Shown here piece after piece: positions 7,356 through 15,413 of a stretch of DNA of 64,000 nt. Every line of letters begins with the position of its first letter. Position 1 is the stretch's first letter. Source of the stretch: Blastococcus sp. TF02A-30 (GTDB lineage: Bacteria > Actinomycetota > Actinomycetes > Mycobacteriales > Geodermatophilaceae); the NCBI RefSeq assembly GCF_003319185.1, contig NZ_QOHJ01000004.1:310001-374000 (forward strand), in the 5' to 3' direction. The position numbers were made by a program, and so were the translations under genes. Below the pieces are notes generated by a model. That model was not told where the DNA came from and searched no databases. It saw only the letters and a program-made list of their open reading frames with translations.

Positions 7356-9038
7356 CTATGCCGGACCGCCGGTCGCGGTCGACGGGGCCGAGCCGTCGCC
7401 GGGCGTCGTCGTCCCGTCGGGGCCGCCGGTCGGCGCGGTGCTCGAGGGGGTCGGCTCGCTGCCGGAGGGGGTCGCCGGCTCCGACGGGGCGGGCTCGGAC
7501 GGCGCGGGCTCGGACGGCGCGGGCTCGGACGGCGCGGGCTCCGACGGCGCGGGCTCCGACGGCGGCGGATCGGACGGCGGCGGATCGGACGGCGCCGGGT
7601 CGGACGGCGCCGGGTCGGAACCCGACGGCGCGGCCGGTGGCTCCGGTGCGTTCCCGGGCAGGCCCTCGTCGGCTGCTGTGCCGCCCGCCGGATCGTCGGG
7701 GGCCTCGGGCGCCGCGCCGCCCGGAGCGGTGACGTCGTCGGCTCCGGCGCCGGCCCCGGTCGGCGCCGAGCGGTCCGGAGGCGCCACGGCGACGTGCAGC
7801 GTGACGGCGTCGCCGGGCGACAGCGGTGCCCCGACGGGGTCGAGGGCGGCCACGGCGCCGGGCGGGTGCGCGGTCGTGGTCCGGTCCAGCCGCTGGACGG
7901 CGAGCCCCAGGTTCGTCAGCTCGGCGGCGACCTGGTCGGCCGGCCGTCCGACGTGGTCGGCCGCGGTGAGGACGATCCCGCCCGGCTCCGGCGTCGCGGC
8001 GTCGGCGCTGCCGGACGGCGCGGACCCGTCGTCGGGCAGCCCGAGCACGGCTCCGACGGTACCCGCGCCCAGCAGCACCGCGACCAGGGCGGCCAGCACG
8101 AGCCACGTCCGCCGCGGGGTGCGCCGGTCCGCAGGACGCGGCCGCGGTGCGGGCGGCACGGAGATCGCTCTCGTCGGTGGCGGGTCCACCGGGGTCCGGC
8201 CGTCCAAGGTCCGGTCGATGGCGTCGAGGAACGCCGAGCCGTCCGGGATGCGGTTCTCCGGGTCCTTGGCGAGCGCGGCGTCGATGAGCTCTCGGACCTC
8301 GTCGGGCAGCTCCACGGGCAGCGGGTCGGGGTCCTGCTGCACCTGCTTGAGCGCGATGGTCACGGGGTTGTCGCCGTCGAAGGCGGCGTGGCCGGTCAGG
8401 CTCTCGTAGCCGACGAGTCCGAGCGCGTACACGTCGCTGGCCGGGCGGGGCGCCTCTCCGGAGGCCTGCTCGGGCGACATGTACTGCGGGGTGCCGATCA
8501 CCTGGCCGGTGCGGGTGAGCGGGACGCTGGCCGCCGACCACGCGATGCCGAAGTCCGTCAGCTTCACCGTCCCGTCCCGCCGCACCAGGATGTTCGCCGG
8601 CTTCACGTCCCGGTGCACGACACCTGCCTGGTGCGCCTCGGCCAGCGCGGCGGCGGCCTGGCGGAGGACCGACAGGGCGGACTGCGTGCCCATCGGCCCC
8701 CCGTCGTGCAGCCGGGCGGAGAGCGGCTCGCCGTCCACCAGCTCCATGACCAGGTAGGCGATCCGCTCGCCGGTGGCTCGCGACGTCGTCTCCCCGTAGT
8801 CGTGCACGGCGGCGATGTTCGGGTGGCTGAGCGCCGCTGCGTGGGTGGCCTCGGCCCGGAAGCGTGCGGCGAAGCTCGGGTCGTCGGCGTACTCGCTGCG
8901 CAGGACCTTGATCGCGACCGGCCGGTCGAACCGGCTGTCCCTCCCCCGCCACACCTCGCCCATGCCGCCGGTGGCGATCAGGGAGTGGAGCTCGTAGCGG
9001 CCGCCCAGGACCTCGCGGTCGTGCTCGGCGATCGTCAC
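7356..9038 (-). CDS. Membrane Ser/Thr protein kinase with one PASTA domain and a proline-rich exterior
   Basis: This 560-residue protein is a Hanks-type kinase. It has a Gly loop TGGMGEVW at 23-30, Lys44 in VAIK, HRDVKPAN with catalytic Asp144, DFG at 162-164 and SPEQ at 189-192. A juxtamembrane Arg/Pro segment leads to one transmembrane helix (about 311-333), one PASTA-like domain (about 353-415) and an outer tail. The tail carries about ten Ser-Asp/Glu-Pro-x-Pro repeats encoded by a 15-bp tandem repeat. PASTA kinases such as PknB sense cell-wall fragments; most have three or more PASTA units, so a single one is short. No cell-wall gene cluster is adjacent. Confidence 0.9.
   Translation of the reverse strand: MTIAEHDREVLGGRYELHSLIATGGMGEVWRGRDSRFDRPVAIKVLRSEYADDPSFAARFRAEATHAAALSHPNIAAVHDYGETTSRATGERIAYLVMELVDGEPLSARLHDGGPMGTQSALSVLRQAAAALAEAHQAGVVHRDVKPANILVRRDGTVKLTDFGIAWSAASVPLTRTGQVIGTPQYMSPEQASGEAPRPASDVYALGLVGYESLTGHAAFDGDNPVTIALKQVQQDPDPLPVELPDEVRELIDAALAKDPENRIPDGSAFLDAIDRTLDGRTPVDPPPTRAISVPPAPRPRPADRRTPRRTWLVLAALVAVLLGAGTVGAVLGLPDDGSAPSGSADAATPEPGGIVLTAADHVGRPADQVAAELTNLGLAVQRLDRTTTAHPPGAVAALDPVGAPLSPGDAVTLHVAVAPPDRSAPTGAGAGADDVTAPGGAAPEAPDDPAGGTAADEGLPGNAPEPPAAPSGSDPAPSDPAPSDPPPSDPPPSEPAPSEPAPSEPAPSEPAPSEPAPSEPATPSGSEPTPSSTAPTGGPDGTTTPGDGSAPSTATGGPA
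7477..7626. repeat. 15-bp minisatellite inside the kinase gene, 10 units
   Basis: Ten near-identical 15-bp units (consensus GGCTCGGACGGCGCG on the + strand) run in frame and encode the S-D/E-P-x-P repeats of the kinase's outer tail. Units 1-5 are nearly identical and units 6-10 diverge (GGATCGGACGGCGGC, GGGTCGGACGGCGCC). The length is likely to vary between strains. Confidence 0.85.
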
Positions 9039-9336
9039 CAGGAGGGGGTGCCCGCCGGCGGGGAGGGCTACACGCCGTACCGGCCGTTCGCGTTCCGCTC
9101 AGGGGTCGGTGGCGGGCCCGTGGCCGTGCACGAGCTGGAGCTGCCCGGATCCGTCCCGCCCGGGCTCCGCCGGGCCGGGCTCTGCCTCGCCGGGCTCTGA
9201 CCCGCCGGGCTCTGACCCGCCGGCGCGCACAGGGGACCGCCACCGACAGCGCCGCGGCGGCGGCCAGCGGGTGGTCATCGCCGGCCCGGCTGAGCACCAG
9301 GTGGAACAGCCCCGGGATCGCTCCCCTCGGGCGGGG
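9039..9336. other. 298-bp gap without a convincing gene; possible gene remnant
   Basis: This gap separates the kinase start from the end of the molybdopterin subunit. It holds about three 14-15 bp units around GCCGGGCTCTGACCC (about 9165-9220). On the minus strand from about 9330 to 9235 a frame reads RGAIPGLFHLVLSRAGDDHP and continues with an Ala-rich stretch that looks protein-like, then dissolves into Arg-rich sequence. I see no start codon with a ribosome-binding site and no family match. It could be the stump of a lost gene. Confidence 0.35.
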
Positions 9337-11430
9337 TCACGGCAGGCCGGCCAGGACCTTGTCCAGGGTCACCGGGAGATCGCGCACCCGGATGCCGGTG
9401 GCCCGGTGCACCGCGTTGACGACGGCGGCGGCGGTGCCGGTGATGCCGATCTCGCCGATGCCCTTGCTGCCCATCGCGTTGACGAAGGGGTCGTGCTCGT
9501 CGAGCCAGTGCGCCTGCACGTCGCCGACGTCGGCGTTGACCGTGACGTGGTACTCGGCGAGGTCGTGGTTGGCGACCTGGCCGATCCGCGGATCCCAGAC
9601 GCTGTTCTCGTGCAGCGCCATCGACAGGCCCATCGTCATGCCGCCGATCAGCTGCGAGCGCGCCGTCCGCGGGTTCACGATCCGGCCGGCGGCGAACACG
9701 CCGTGGAGCCGGGGCACGCGCAGCTCACCGGTGTCGGCGTGCACCCGCACCTCGGCGAACTGGGCGCCGAAGGCGTACGCCGCGTGGTCCTCGTCCTTGG
9801 TGGCCTGGTCCACCGAGCCGGTCACCTCGTCGCCCTCGGCCGGTGAGCGGCCGAACTTCCCGCGGAACTCGCGGGCGGCGACGGTGATCGCCGACCCCCA
9901 CGTGTTCGTCCCCGACGAGCCGCCGGCGACCGAGGCCACCGGGTAGCGGGTGTCGCCGATCCGCACCTCGACGTCGTCGACCGGCACGTCGAGGGCGTCG
10001 GCGGCGATCTGCGGCAGCACCGTCCAGGCGCCCGTGCCCAGGTCGGCGGCGCCGATCTCGACGACGTAGCGGCCCTGCTCGAAGCGGACCGCCGCGTCGG
10101 AGGTCGCCTGCCGCATCGTCGGGTACACCGACGACGCGACGCCGGTGCCGACCAGCCAGTCGCCGTCGCGGTGGCCCGGCGGAGGCCGGTCGGCCCAGCC
10201 GAACCGCTGCGCCCCCTCGCGCAGGCAGGCCACCAGGTTGCGGCTGGACCACGGCTTCCCGGTCTCGGGGTCGACGTCGGGCTCGTTGCGGATCCGCAGC
10301 TCCACCGGGTCGATGCCGAGCTCCTCGGCCAGCTCGTCGAGCGCCACCTCGGGGCCGAACATGCCCGGGCACTCCCCCGGCGCCCGGAACCAGGACGGGA
10401 CCGGGACGTCCAGCGGGGCGACGCGGTGCGTCGTCCGGCGGTTCGGCGCGGCGTACATCATCCGGGTGGGCGCGCCGGTCTGCTCCGCGAACTCCTTGAT
10501 CCGCGACGTCTGCTCGACGACGTCGATCGCGATGGCCTGCAGCCGGCCGGTGCGGTCGGCGGCCAGCTGCATCCGCTGGATCGTCGGCGTCCGGTAGCCG
10601 GCGAGGAAGAACATCTGCTGGCGGGTGAGCGCCAGCTTCACCGGGCGGCCGGGCAGGGCCCGTGCCGCGAGCACGGCGAGCATCACGTTGGCGTGCGGGG
10701 TCCCCTTGGACCCGAAGCCGCCCCCGACGTACGGGCAGACCACCCGCACCTGGTCCTGCTCGAGACCGAACACCTCGCACACCGCGGCGCGGTCGGGGTG
10801 CACGCCCTGGGTGGAGTCCCAGACGGTGAGCGGCACGTCGGCGGCGGGGTCCCAGAGGGCCGTCGTCGCGTGCGGTTCGAGCGGGTTGTTGTGCACCATC
10901 GCCGTCGAGTAGGTCCGCTCGACGGTCGCGTGCGCCGTGGCCATCGCCGCGGCGACGTCGCCCTCCGCGGTGTCGGTCTCGTGCCCGGCGTTGACCTGCT
11001 CGGGTGCGTACAGGTCTGGGTGGTCGACGGTCAGCTCGCTGTCGTGCTCCTGCTCGGCGTAGGTCACGACGACGGCGTCGGCCGCCTGGCGGGCCACCTC
11101 GGAGGTCTCGGCGAGCACGACGCCGACCAGCTGCCCGCGGAAGGCGACCTCGGCGGACTGGAGGACGGCGTACTCGCGGTCCTCGGTGGAGGCCAGCCGC
11201 TCGGCGTTCTCGTGGGTGAGCACGGCCAGCACGCCGTCGAGCGCCTCGGCGGCGGAGGTGTCGACGGCGGTGATCCGGCCGCGGGCGACCGTCGCCTGCA
11301 CGGGGTGCGCGTAGGCCGGGTGCGCCACCGGCGTCTCGGCGGCGTAGGTGGCGGTGCCGCGCACCTTCGCCTCGCCGTCGCGGCGGACCAGCGCCTGACC
11401 GATGGCGCGCGGATCGAGCAGTTCGGTCAC
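9337..11430 (-). CDS. Xanthine dehydrogenase-family molybdopterin-binding subunit (PaoC/YagR-like)
   Basis: The 697-residue large subunit belongs to the xanthine oxidase family of molybdenum hydroxylases. Visible are the N-terminal GEAKVRGTATYAAE domain, the GGGFGSKG cofactor motif near residue 240, RAPGE near 355, and the C-terminal KGIGEIG motif with the catalytic Glu near 660. With the two genes upstream it forms a 2Fe-2S / FAD / Mo three-subunit enzyme resembling periplasmic aldehyde oxidoreductase PaoABC. No Tat signal is seen on the small subunit, so a cytoplasmic enzyme is likely. The GTG start lies 1 bp after the FAD-subunit stop. The substrate (aromatic aldehyde or purine-like) cannot be told. 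Confidence 0.9.
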   Translation of the reverse strand: MTELLDPRAIGQALVRRDGEAKVRGTATYAAETPVAHPAYAHPVQATVARGRITAVDTSAAEALDGVLAVLTHENAERLASTEDREYAVLQSAEVAFRGQLVGVVLAETSEVARQAADAVVVTYAEQEHDSELTVDHPDLYAPEQVNAGHETDTAEGDVAAAMATAHATVERTYSTAMVHNNPLEPHATTALWDPAADVPLTVWDSTQGVHPDRAAVCEVFGLEQDQVRVVCPYVGGGFGSKGTPHANVMLAVLAARALPGRPVKLALTRQQMFFLAGYRTPTIQRMQLAADRTGRLQAIAIDVVEQTSRIKEFAEQTGAPTRMMYAAPNRRTTHRVAPLDVPVPSWFRAPGECPGMFGPEVALDELAEELGIDPVELRIRNEPDVDPETGKPWSSRNLVACLREGAQRFGWADRPPPGHRDGDWLVGTGVASSVYPTMRQATSDAAVRFEQGRYVVEIGAADLGTGAWTVLPQIAADALDVPVDDVEVRIGDTRYPVASVAGGSSGTNTWGSAITVAAREFRGKFGRSPAEGDEVTGSVDQATKDEDHAAYAFGAQFAEVRVHADTGELRVPRLHGVFAAGRIVNPRTARSQLIGGMTMGLSMALHENSVWDPRIGQVANHDLAEYHVTVNADVGDVQAHWLDEHDPFVNAMGSKGIGEIGITGTAAAVVNAVHRATGIRVRDLPVTLDKVLAGLP

Positions 11431-11431
11431 G

Positions 11432-12436
11432 TCAGGCCTCCAGGTCGCGCAGGGTGGCGACGGCGGTGCGGGTGACGAGCGGGATCTTGAACCCGTTGCC
11501 GCCGTCGATGCCCGGCTGCGGCTGGGCTGCGGTCAGCTCCACCTCCACCGCGTGGCGGACGGCGTGCTCGGTGAGCTCGCCGCCGCGTAGCAGCTCCTCC
11601 GCGCGCGTGGCCCGCCAGGGCTTGTGCGCCACGCCGCCGAGGGCGATGCGGACGTCCTTCCCGGCGACCACGGCCGCGACCGACACCAGCGCGAAGGCGT
11701 AGGACGCGCGGTCGCGGACCTTGCGGTACGCCGAGCGGGCGCCGGCCGGTAGCGGGGGCAGGTCGATGGCGGTGATCAGCTCGCCGTGCTCCAGCACCGT
11801 GTCGCGGGAGGGGTCGTCGCCGGGCAGCCGGTGCAGCTCGCCGAACGGGACGGTGCGCTCGCCGGCCGGGCCGACCACGTGCACCACCGCGTCCAGCGCA
11901 GCGAGGGCGATCGCCATGTCCGACGGGTGGGTGGCGATGCAGGTCTCCGGCGCGGACGGGTCGGGCATCGCCGAGGGGACGCCCAGGATCGCGTGGTAGC
12001 GGGTGTAGCCGTTCACCGCCGAGCAGCCGCTGCCCGGTTCCCGCTTGTTGCACGGCGTCGTGACGTCCTGGAAGTACACGCACCGGGTGCGCTGCAGCGG
12101 GTTGCCACCGGTGGTGGCCAGGTTGCGCAGCTGGCCGGTCGCGCCGGCCAGCAGCGCCTGGGCGAGCACCGGGTAGCGCTCGCGCACCCGCCGGTCGGCG
12201 GCGAGCTCGCTGTTGGTGACGGCGGCGCCGACGCGCAGGCCGCCGTCCTCGGTGTCCAGCACCTCCCGGGAGGTCAGCCGCCGGACGTCGACGACCAGCT
12301 CGGGCCGGGCGACGCCCAGGCGCAGGTGGTCGACGAGGTTGGTGCCGCCGGCGAGGAAGACGGCGCCGGGCTCCGCGGCCACGTCGCGGACCGCCTCGGC
12401 GACGCTGCCCGGGCGGGCGAAGGCGAAGTCCTTCAT
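11432..12436 (-). CDS. FAD-binding subunit of molybdenum hydroxylase, with extra 4Fe-4S motif
   Basis: This is a 334-residue CoxM/PaoB-type flavoprotein. It has the FAD motifs FLAGGTNLVD near residue 30 and ATTGGNPLQ near 110, followed by cysteines C-x7-C-x7-C (CVYFQDVTTPCNKREPGSGC) that in PaoB-type subunits bind an additional 4Fe-4S cluster. The CO-dehydrogenase-like C-terminal domain follows. The ATG overlaps the stop of the iron-sulfur subunit (ATGA) and the stop is 1 bp from the large-subunit start, so the three are one operon transcribed in the order 2Fe-2S, FAD, Mo. Confidence 0.9.
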   Translation of the reverse strand: MKDFAFARPGSVAEAVRDVAAEPGAVFLAGGTNLVDHLRLGVARPELVVDVRRLTSREVLDTEDGGLRVGAAVTNSELAADRRVRERYPVLAQALLAGATGQLRNLATTGGNPLQRTRCVYFQDVTTPCNKREPGSGCSAVNGYTRYHAILGVPSAMPDPSAPETCIATHPSDMAIALAALDAVVHVVGPAGERTVPFGELHRLPGDDPSRDTVLEHGELITAIDLPPLPAGARSAYRKVRDRASYAFALVSVAAVVAGKDVRIALGGVAHKPWRATRAEELLRGGELTEHAVRHAVEVELTAAQPQPGIDGGNGFKIPLVTRTAVATLRDLEA

Positions 12437-12945
12437 GCCTGAGCTCCCCCGGCCTGCTGCACCGCCGGGACGATGTTGACGTAGGCGGCGCAGCGGCAGA
12501 GGTTGCCGCTCATCCGCTCGGCGACCTCGTCGTGGCTCAGCTCGGGGTCGGCGGTCAGGTCGGGGCTGGCGTGGCTGGGCCAGCCGCGCCGCACCTCCTC
12601 CAGCACGCCGACGGCGGAGCAGACCTGCCCCGGCGTGCAGTAGCCGCACTGGAAGGCGTCCCGGTCGAGGAACGCCTGCTGCACCGGGTGCAGCTCGCCG
12701 TCGGCGGCCAGGCCGTCGGCGGTGGTGATCTCGGCGCCGTCGTGCGCGACGGCCAGCGCGAGGCAGGTCAGCGCCCGGTCGCCGTCGAGGAGGACGGTGC
12801 ACGCGCCGCACTGGCCGTGGTCGCAGCCCTTCTTCGGGCTGGTGTTGCCGATCCGTTCGCGCAGCGCGTCCAGGAGCGAGGTCCTGGTGTCGACCCGCAC
12901 CCGGTGCTCCGTGCCGTCGACGGTCAGCGTCACCTCGGCGTCCAT
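12433..12945 (-). CDS. 2Fe-2S iron-sulfur subunit of molybdenum hydroxylase
   Basis: The 170-residue protein has two domains. The first is a plant-ferredoxin-like 2Fe-2S domain with CDHGQCGAC and a later LTC (residues about 41-62). The second is an all-helical 2Fe-2S domain with CGYCTPGQ and CRC (about 101-150). The two clusters pass electrons from the molybdenum centre to FAD. It is the first gene of the operon; there is no Tat signal, in contrast to periplasmic PaoA. The C-terminal domain has an SHASPDLTADPELSH stretch between its cysteine pairs, slightly longer than usual. Confidence 0.9.
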   Translation of the reverse strand: MDAEVTLTVDGTEHRVRVDTRTSLLDALRERIGNTSPKKGCDHGQCGACTVLLDGDRALTCLALAVAHDGAEITTADGLAADGELHPVQQAFLDRDAFQCGYCTPGQVCSAVGVLEEVRRGWPSHASPDLTADPELSHDEVAERMSGNLCRCAAYVNIVPAVQQAGGAQA

Positions 12946-12993
12946 GGGTGGCGCGGTGCCCTGTCCCGGGGGTGCGGCAAACGCGCCTCCGGA

Positions 12994-13737
12994 TCAGCCG
13001 CCGATGGAACCGGTCCGGGTCAGCTCCTCCGCGACGTCGCGCAGCTTGCGGTTGCTGTCCTGGCTGACCCGCGACAGGAGCGCGAACGCCTGCTCCGCCG
13101 GGATCTTGAACCGCTCCATGAGGATGCCCTTGGCCTGGCCGATGAGGTCGCGGCCGGCCAGGGCGACGTGCAGGTGCTCCAGCTGCCGCGCGTCCGCGAC
13201 GGCCACGGCGGCGTGCGAGACGAACAGCAGACCGACCGTCTCCGACTCGTCGTCGAACGCCGACGGCCGGGAGGAGAGCATGTTGAGGGCGCCCAGATTG
13301 GCGCCGTGCACGAACAGCCGGAGGCACAGCAGGCTGACCACGTCGATCTCGTGCGCCCGGCGCCCCAGCTCCGGCCACCGCCCGTCGCCCGGGAGGTCGT
13401 CGACGCGGACGACCTCCTGCTCGAAGACCGCGTCGAGGCAGGGACCTTGCTCCACCTCGTCGTGGAGCTCGTCGAGCTTCCGCGCCCGGTTCCCGGTGGC
13501 GGCTGCCGAGACGACGTGGGTGCGCTCCTCGGTGAAGGTGATCGTCGCCGCCTCCGCCCCCGGCACCAGCGCGACGGCGGCGTGCACCAGGTGGTCCATG
13601 ACCTGCTGGGGGCCGCTCAGCTCCTGCATGTCGCGAGCCGCGGCGGCCAGCCGCCGCGCGAGGTCGTCCTCGTTCTCGCTCGCGCCGGCGTTCTGCTCCG
13701 ACGGCTGATTGGGGCTGCGGGTGTCGCCGCTGGTCAT
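12994..13737 (-). CDS. GAF-ANTAR domain regulator
   Basis: In this 247-residue protein a GAF sensor domain covers about 25-175. An ANTAR RNA-binding domain covers about 185-240, with the typical GRDLIGQAKGILMERF start and a second helix ending in LRDVAEEL. ANTAR proteins bind paired hairpins in mRNA and act by antitermination; GAF-ANTAR proteins are frequent in actinomycetes, where their ligands are mostly unknown. The ATG at 13737 (MTSGDTR) has AAGGTGG upstream and is preferred over an in-frame start 15 nt earlier. It stands alone, divergent from the STAS-like gene. Confidence 0.85.
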   Translation of the reverse strand: MTSGDTRSPNQPSEQNAGASENEDDLARRLAAAARDMQELSGPQQVMDHLVHAAVALVPGAEAATITFTEERTHVVSAAATGNRARKLDELHDEVEQGPCLDAVFEQEVVRVDDLPGDGRWPELGRRAHEIDVVSLLCLRLFVHGANLGALNMLSSRPSAFDDESETVGLLFVSHAAVAVADARQLEHLHVALAGRDLIGQAKGILMERFKIPAEQAFALLSRVSQDSNRKLRDVAEELTRTGSIGG

Positions 13738-13802
13738 GCCCCACCTTCGCACGGCGCCCGGCCCGGCAGCGCCGCGCCGGCACGTCCGGGCACACTGGGG
13801 CG

Positions 13803-14102
13803 GTGACCGCCCCCTCGCCCCCCGGTCCGGCGCGCGGCGTCGTCCGCCTGCTCAACACCTCCGGCGGGCGGGTGCTCTGCCTGGCCGGCGACGTCGACCC
13901 GGCCGTCGTCGCCGCCTTCGTCTCCCGGTACGGCCGGGAGCCGGCCCGCGTCGAGCGGATCGACGCCGCGTCGGTCACCGCGCTCTCGCAGGACGGGCTG
14001 GAGCTGCTGCGCGAGCACCTCGCCGCGGCCGAGCTGTCGGGCCGGCCGGTGCCGGTGCGTTGCTCGCCGGTCGTCGACGCGTTCCTGCGGGTGCCCGCGT
14101 GA
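13803..14102 (+). CDS. Small STAS-like protein
   Basis: The 99-residue protein has an alternating beta/alpha pattern (VLCLAGDVDPAVVAAFV, VERIDAASVTALSQDGLELL) that resembles a single STAS (anti-anti-sigma-like) domain. The Ser in DAASVTA lies where SpoIIAA-type proteins carry the phosphorylated residue, but the match is by eye only. The GTG start lies 6 nt after CACACT (13791-13796), the spacing of a leaderless promoter. The stop overlaps the GTG of the alditol oxidase, so the two are co-translated. No partner kinase is adjacent. Confidence 0.55.
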   Translation: MTAPSPPGPARGVVRLLNTSGGRVLCLAGDVDPAVVAAFVSRYGREPARVERIDAASVTALSQDGLELLREHLAAAELSGRPVPVRCSPVVDAFLRVPA

Positions 14103-15382
14103 CGGCGCCGGACGACCGCCCGGCGGGGGTCAACTGGGCGGGCAACCTCGCCTACCGCGCCGCCCGGCTGCACCGCCCGGCGAGCCTGGAGCAGGTGCAG
14201 GAGATCGTCGCGGCCGCGCCGCGGGTGCGCGTGCTGGGCTCGCGGCACTCCTTCAACGAGATCGCCGACTCCGCCGAGCTGATCTCCCTCGAGGCGGTGC
14301 ACGCCGAGTCGGCCTTCCCGGCGGCCATCGACGTCGACCTCGCGGCGGGCACCGTCTCGCTCAGCGGCGGCGTCAAGTACGGCGAGCTGGCCGAGGTGCT
14401 GCGCGACGAGGGCGCGGCCCTGCACAACCTGGCCTCGCTCCCCCACATCTCGGTGGCCGGTGCGGTGGCCACGGCCACCCACGGGTCCGGCGTCGGCAAC
14501 GGCAACCTGGCGACGGCGGTCTCCGCGCTGGAGCTGGTGCGCTCCGACGGCGAGGTGCTGCGGGTGCGGCGCGGAGACCCCGACTTCGACGGGATGGTGG
14601 TCAACCTCGGCGCCCTCGGCGTCGTCACCCGGCTGAGCCTGGACGTCGAGCCGGCCTACGAGGTGTCGCAGCGGGTCTTCGAGCACCTGCCGTGGACGGC
14701 TCTGGACGAGCACTTCGACGAGATCGTGTCCGCCGGGTACAGCGTCAGCCTGTTCACGCTGTGGGGCGAGGACGTCGAGATGGTGTGGGTGAAGTCCCGC
14801 ACCGACCGGCCCTCGTCCCTGGGCGACGACCTGTTCGGCGCGGCCGCCGCGACGACGGAGCTGAACCCGGTCATCGGCCTGGACCCGACGCCGTGCACGC
14901 CGCAGCTGGGCCGGCCGGGTCTGTGGTCGGACCGGATGCCGCACTTCCGCATGGGGTTCACGCCCAGCGCCGGGGAGGAGCTGCAGGCCGAGTACCTGGT
15001 GCCGGCCCGGTCCGCCGTCGAGGCGCTGCGCGCGGTGCGCTCGCTCGGCGACCGGATCCGGCCGCTGCTGCTCACCTGCGAGATCCGCACGGTCGCCGCC
15101 GACGAGCTCTGGATGAGCACCGCCCACGGCGAGCCGACCGTGGCGGTCCACTTCACCTGGCGGCCGGCGCAGGACGAGGTGCTGGCCGTGCTCGCCGAGC
15201 TGGAGCGGGCGCTCGAGCCGTTCGCGCCGCGCCCGCACTGGGGCAAGCTGTTCTGCGCCGGCGGCGCGGAGCTGGCCGGCCGGTACGAGCGGCACGCGGA
15301 CTTCGTCGGGCTGGTCGAGCGGCTCGATCCGCGCGGCGCCTTCCGCAACGACTGGTTCGAGGCGACGGTCCTGGACGGCTGA
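14099..15382 (+). CDS. Alditol oxidase (xylitol/sorbitol oxidase type)
   Basis: The 427-residue FAD protein of the vanillyl-alcohol-oxidase family matches Streptomyces AldO in length and motifs. GSRHSFNE at 48-55 contains the His that carries the 8-alpha-histidyl FAD. HISVAGAVATATHGSG is the FAD pyrophosphate loop. The substrate-site residues lie in CEIRTV, HFTWRP and HWGKLF. AldO oxidises the terminal hydroxyl of xylitol or sorbitol to an aldose with release of hydrogen peroxide. The GTG start overlaps the STAS-like gene's stop. L-gulonolactone/arabinonolactone oxidases are related, but the TAHGEP and HWGK details favour alditol oxidase. Confidence 0.85.
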   Translation: MTAPDDRPAGVNWAGNLAYRAARLHRPASLEQVQEIVAAAPRVRVLGSRHSFNEIADSAELISLEAVHAESAFPAAIDVDLAAGTVSLSGGVKYGELAEVLRDEGAALHNLASLPHISVAGAVATATHGSGVGNGNLATAVSALELVRSDGEVLRVRRGDPDFDGMVVNLGALGVVTRLSLDVEPAYEVSQRVFEHLPWTALDEHFDEIVSAGYSVSLFTLWGEDVEMVWVKSRTDRPSSLGDDLFGAAAATTELNPVIGLDPTPCTPQLGRPGLWSDRMPHFRMGFTPSAGEELQAEYLVPARSAVEALRAVRSLGDRIRPLLLTCEIRTVAADELWMSTAHGEPTVAVHFTWRPAQDEVLAVLAELERALEPFAPRPHWGKLFCAGGAELAGRYERHADFVGLVERLDPRGAFRNDWFEATVLDG

Positions 15383-15413
15383 CCTGTCGGTGCCGGCTGC
15401 CAGGATGGCGCCC

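Noticed and set aside
7201-9200. Long plus-strand frames through the kinase gene rich in Gly, Ser and Asp repeats
   Set aside because: They arise from the 15-bp repeat read on the opposite strand. The minus-strand frame carries all kinase motifs.
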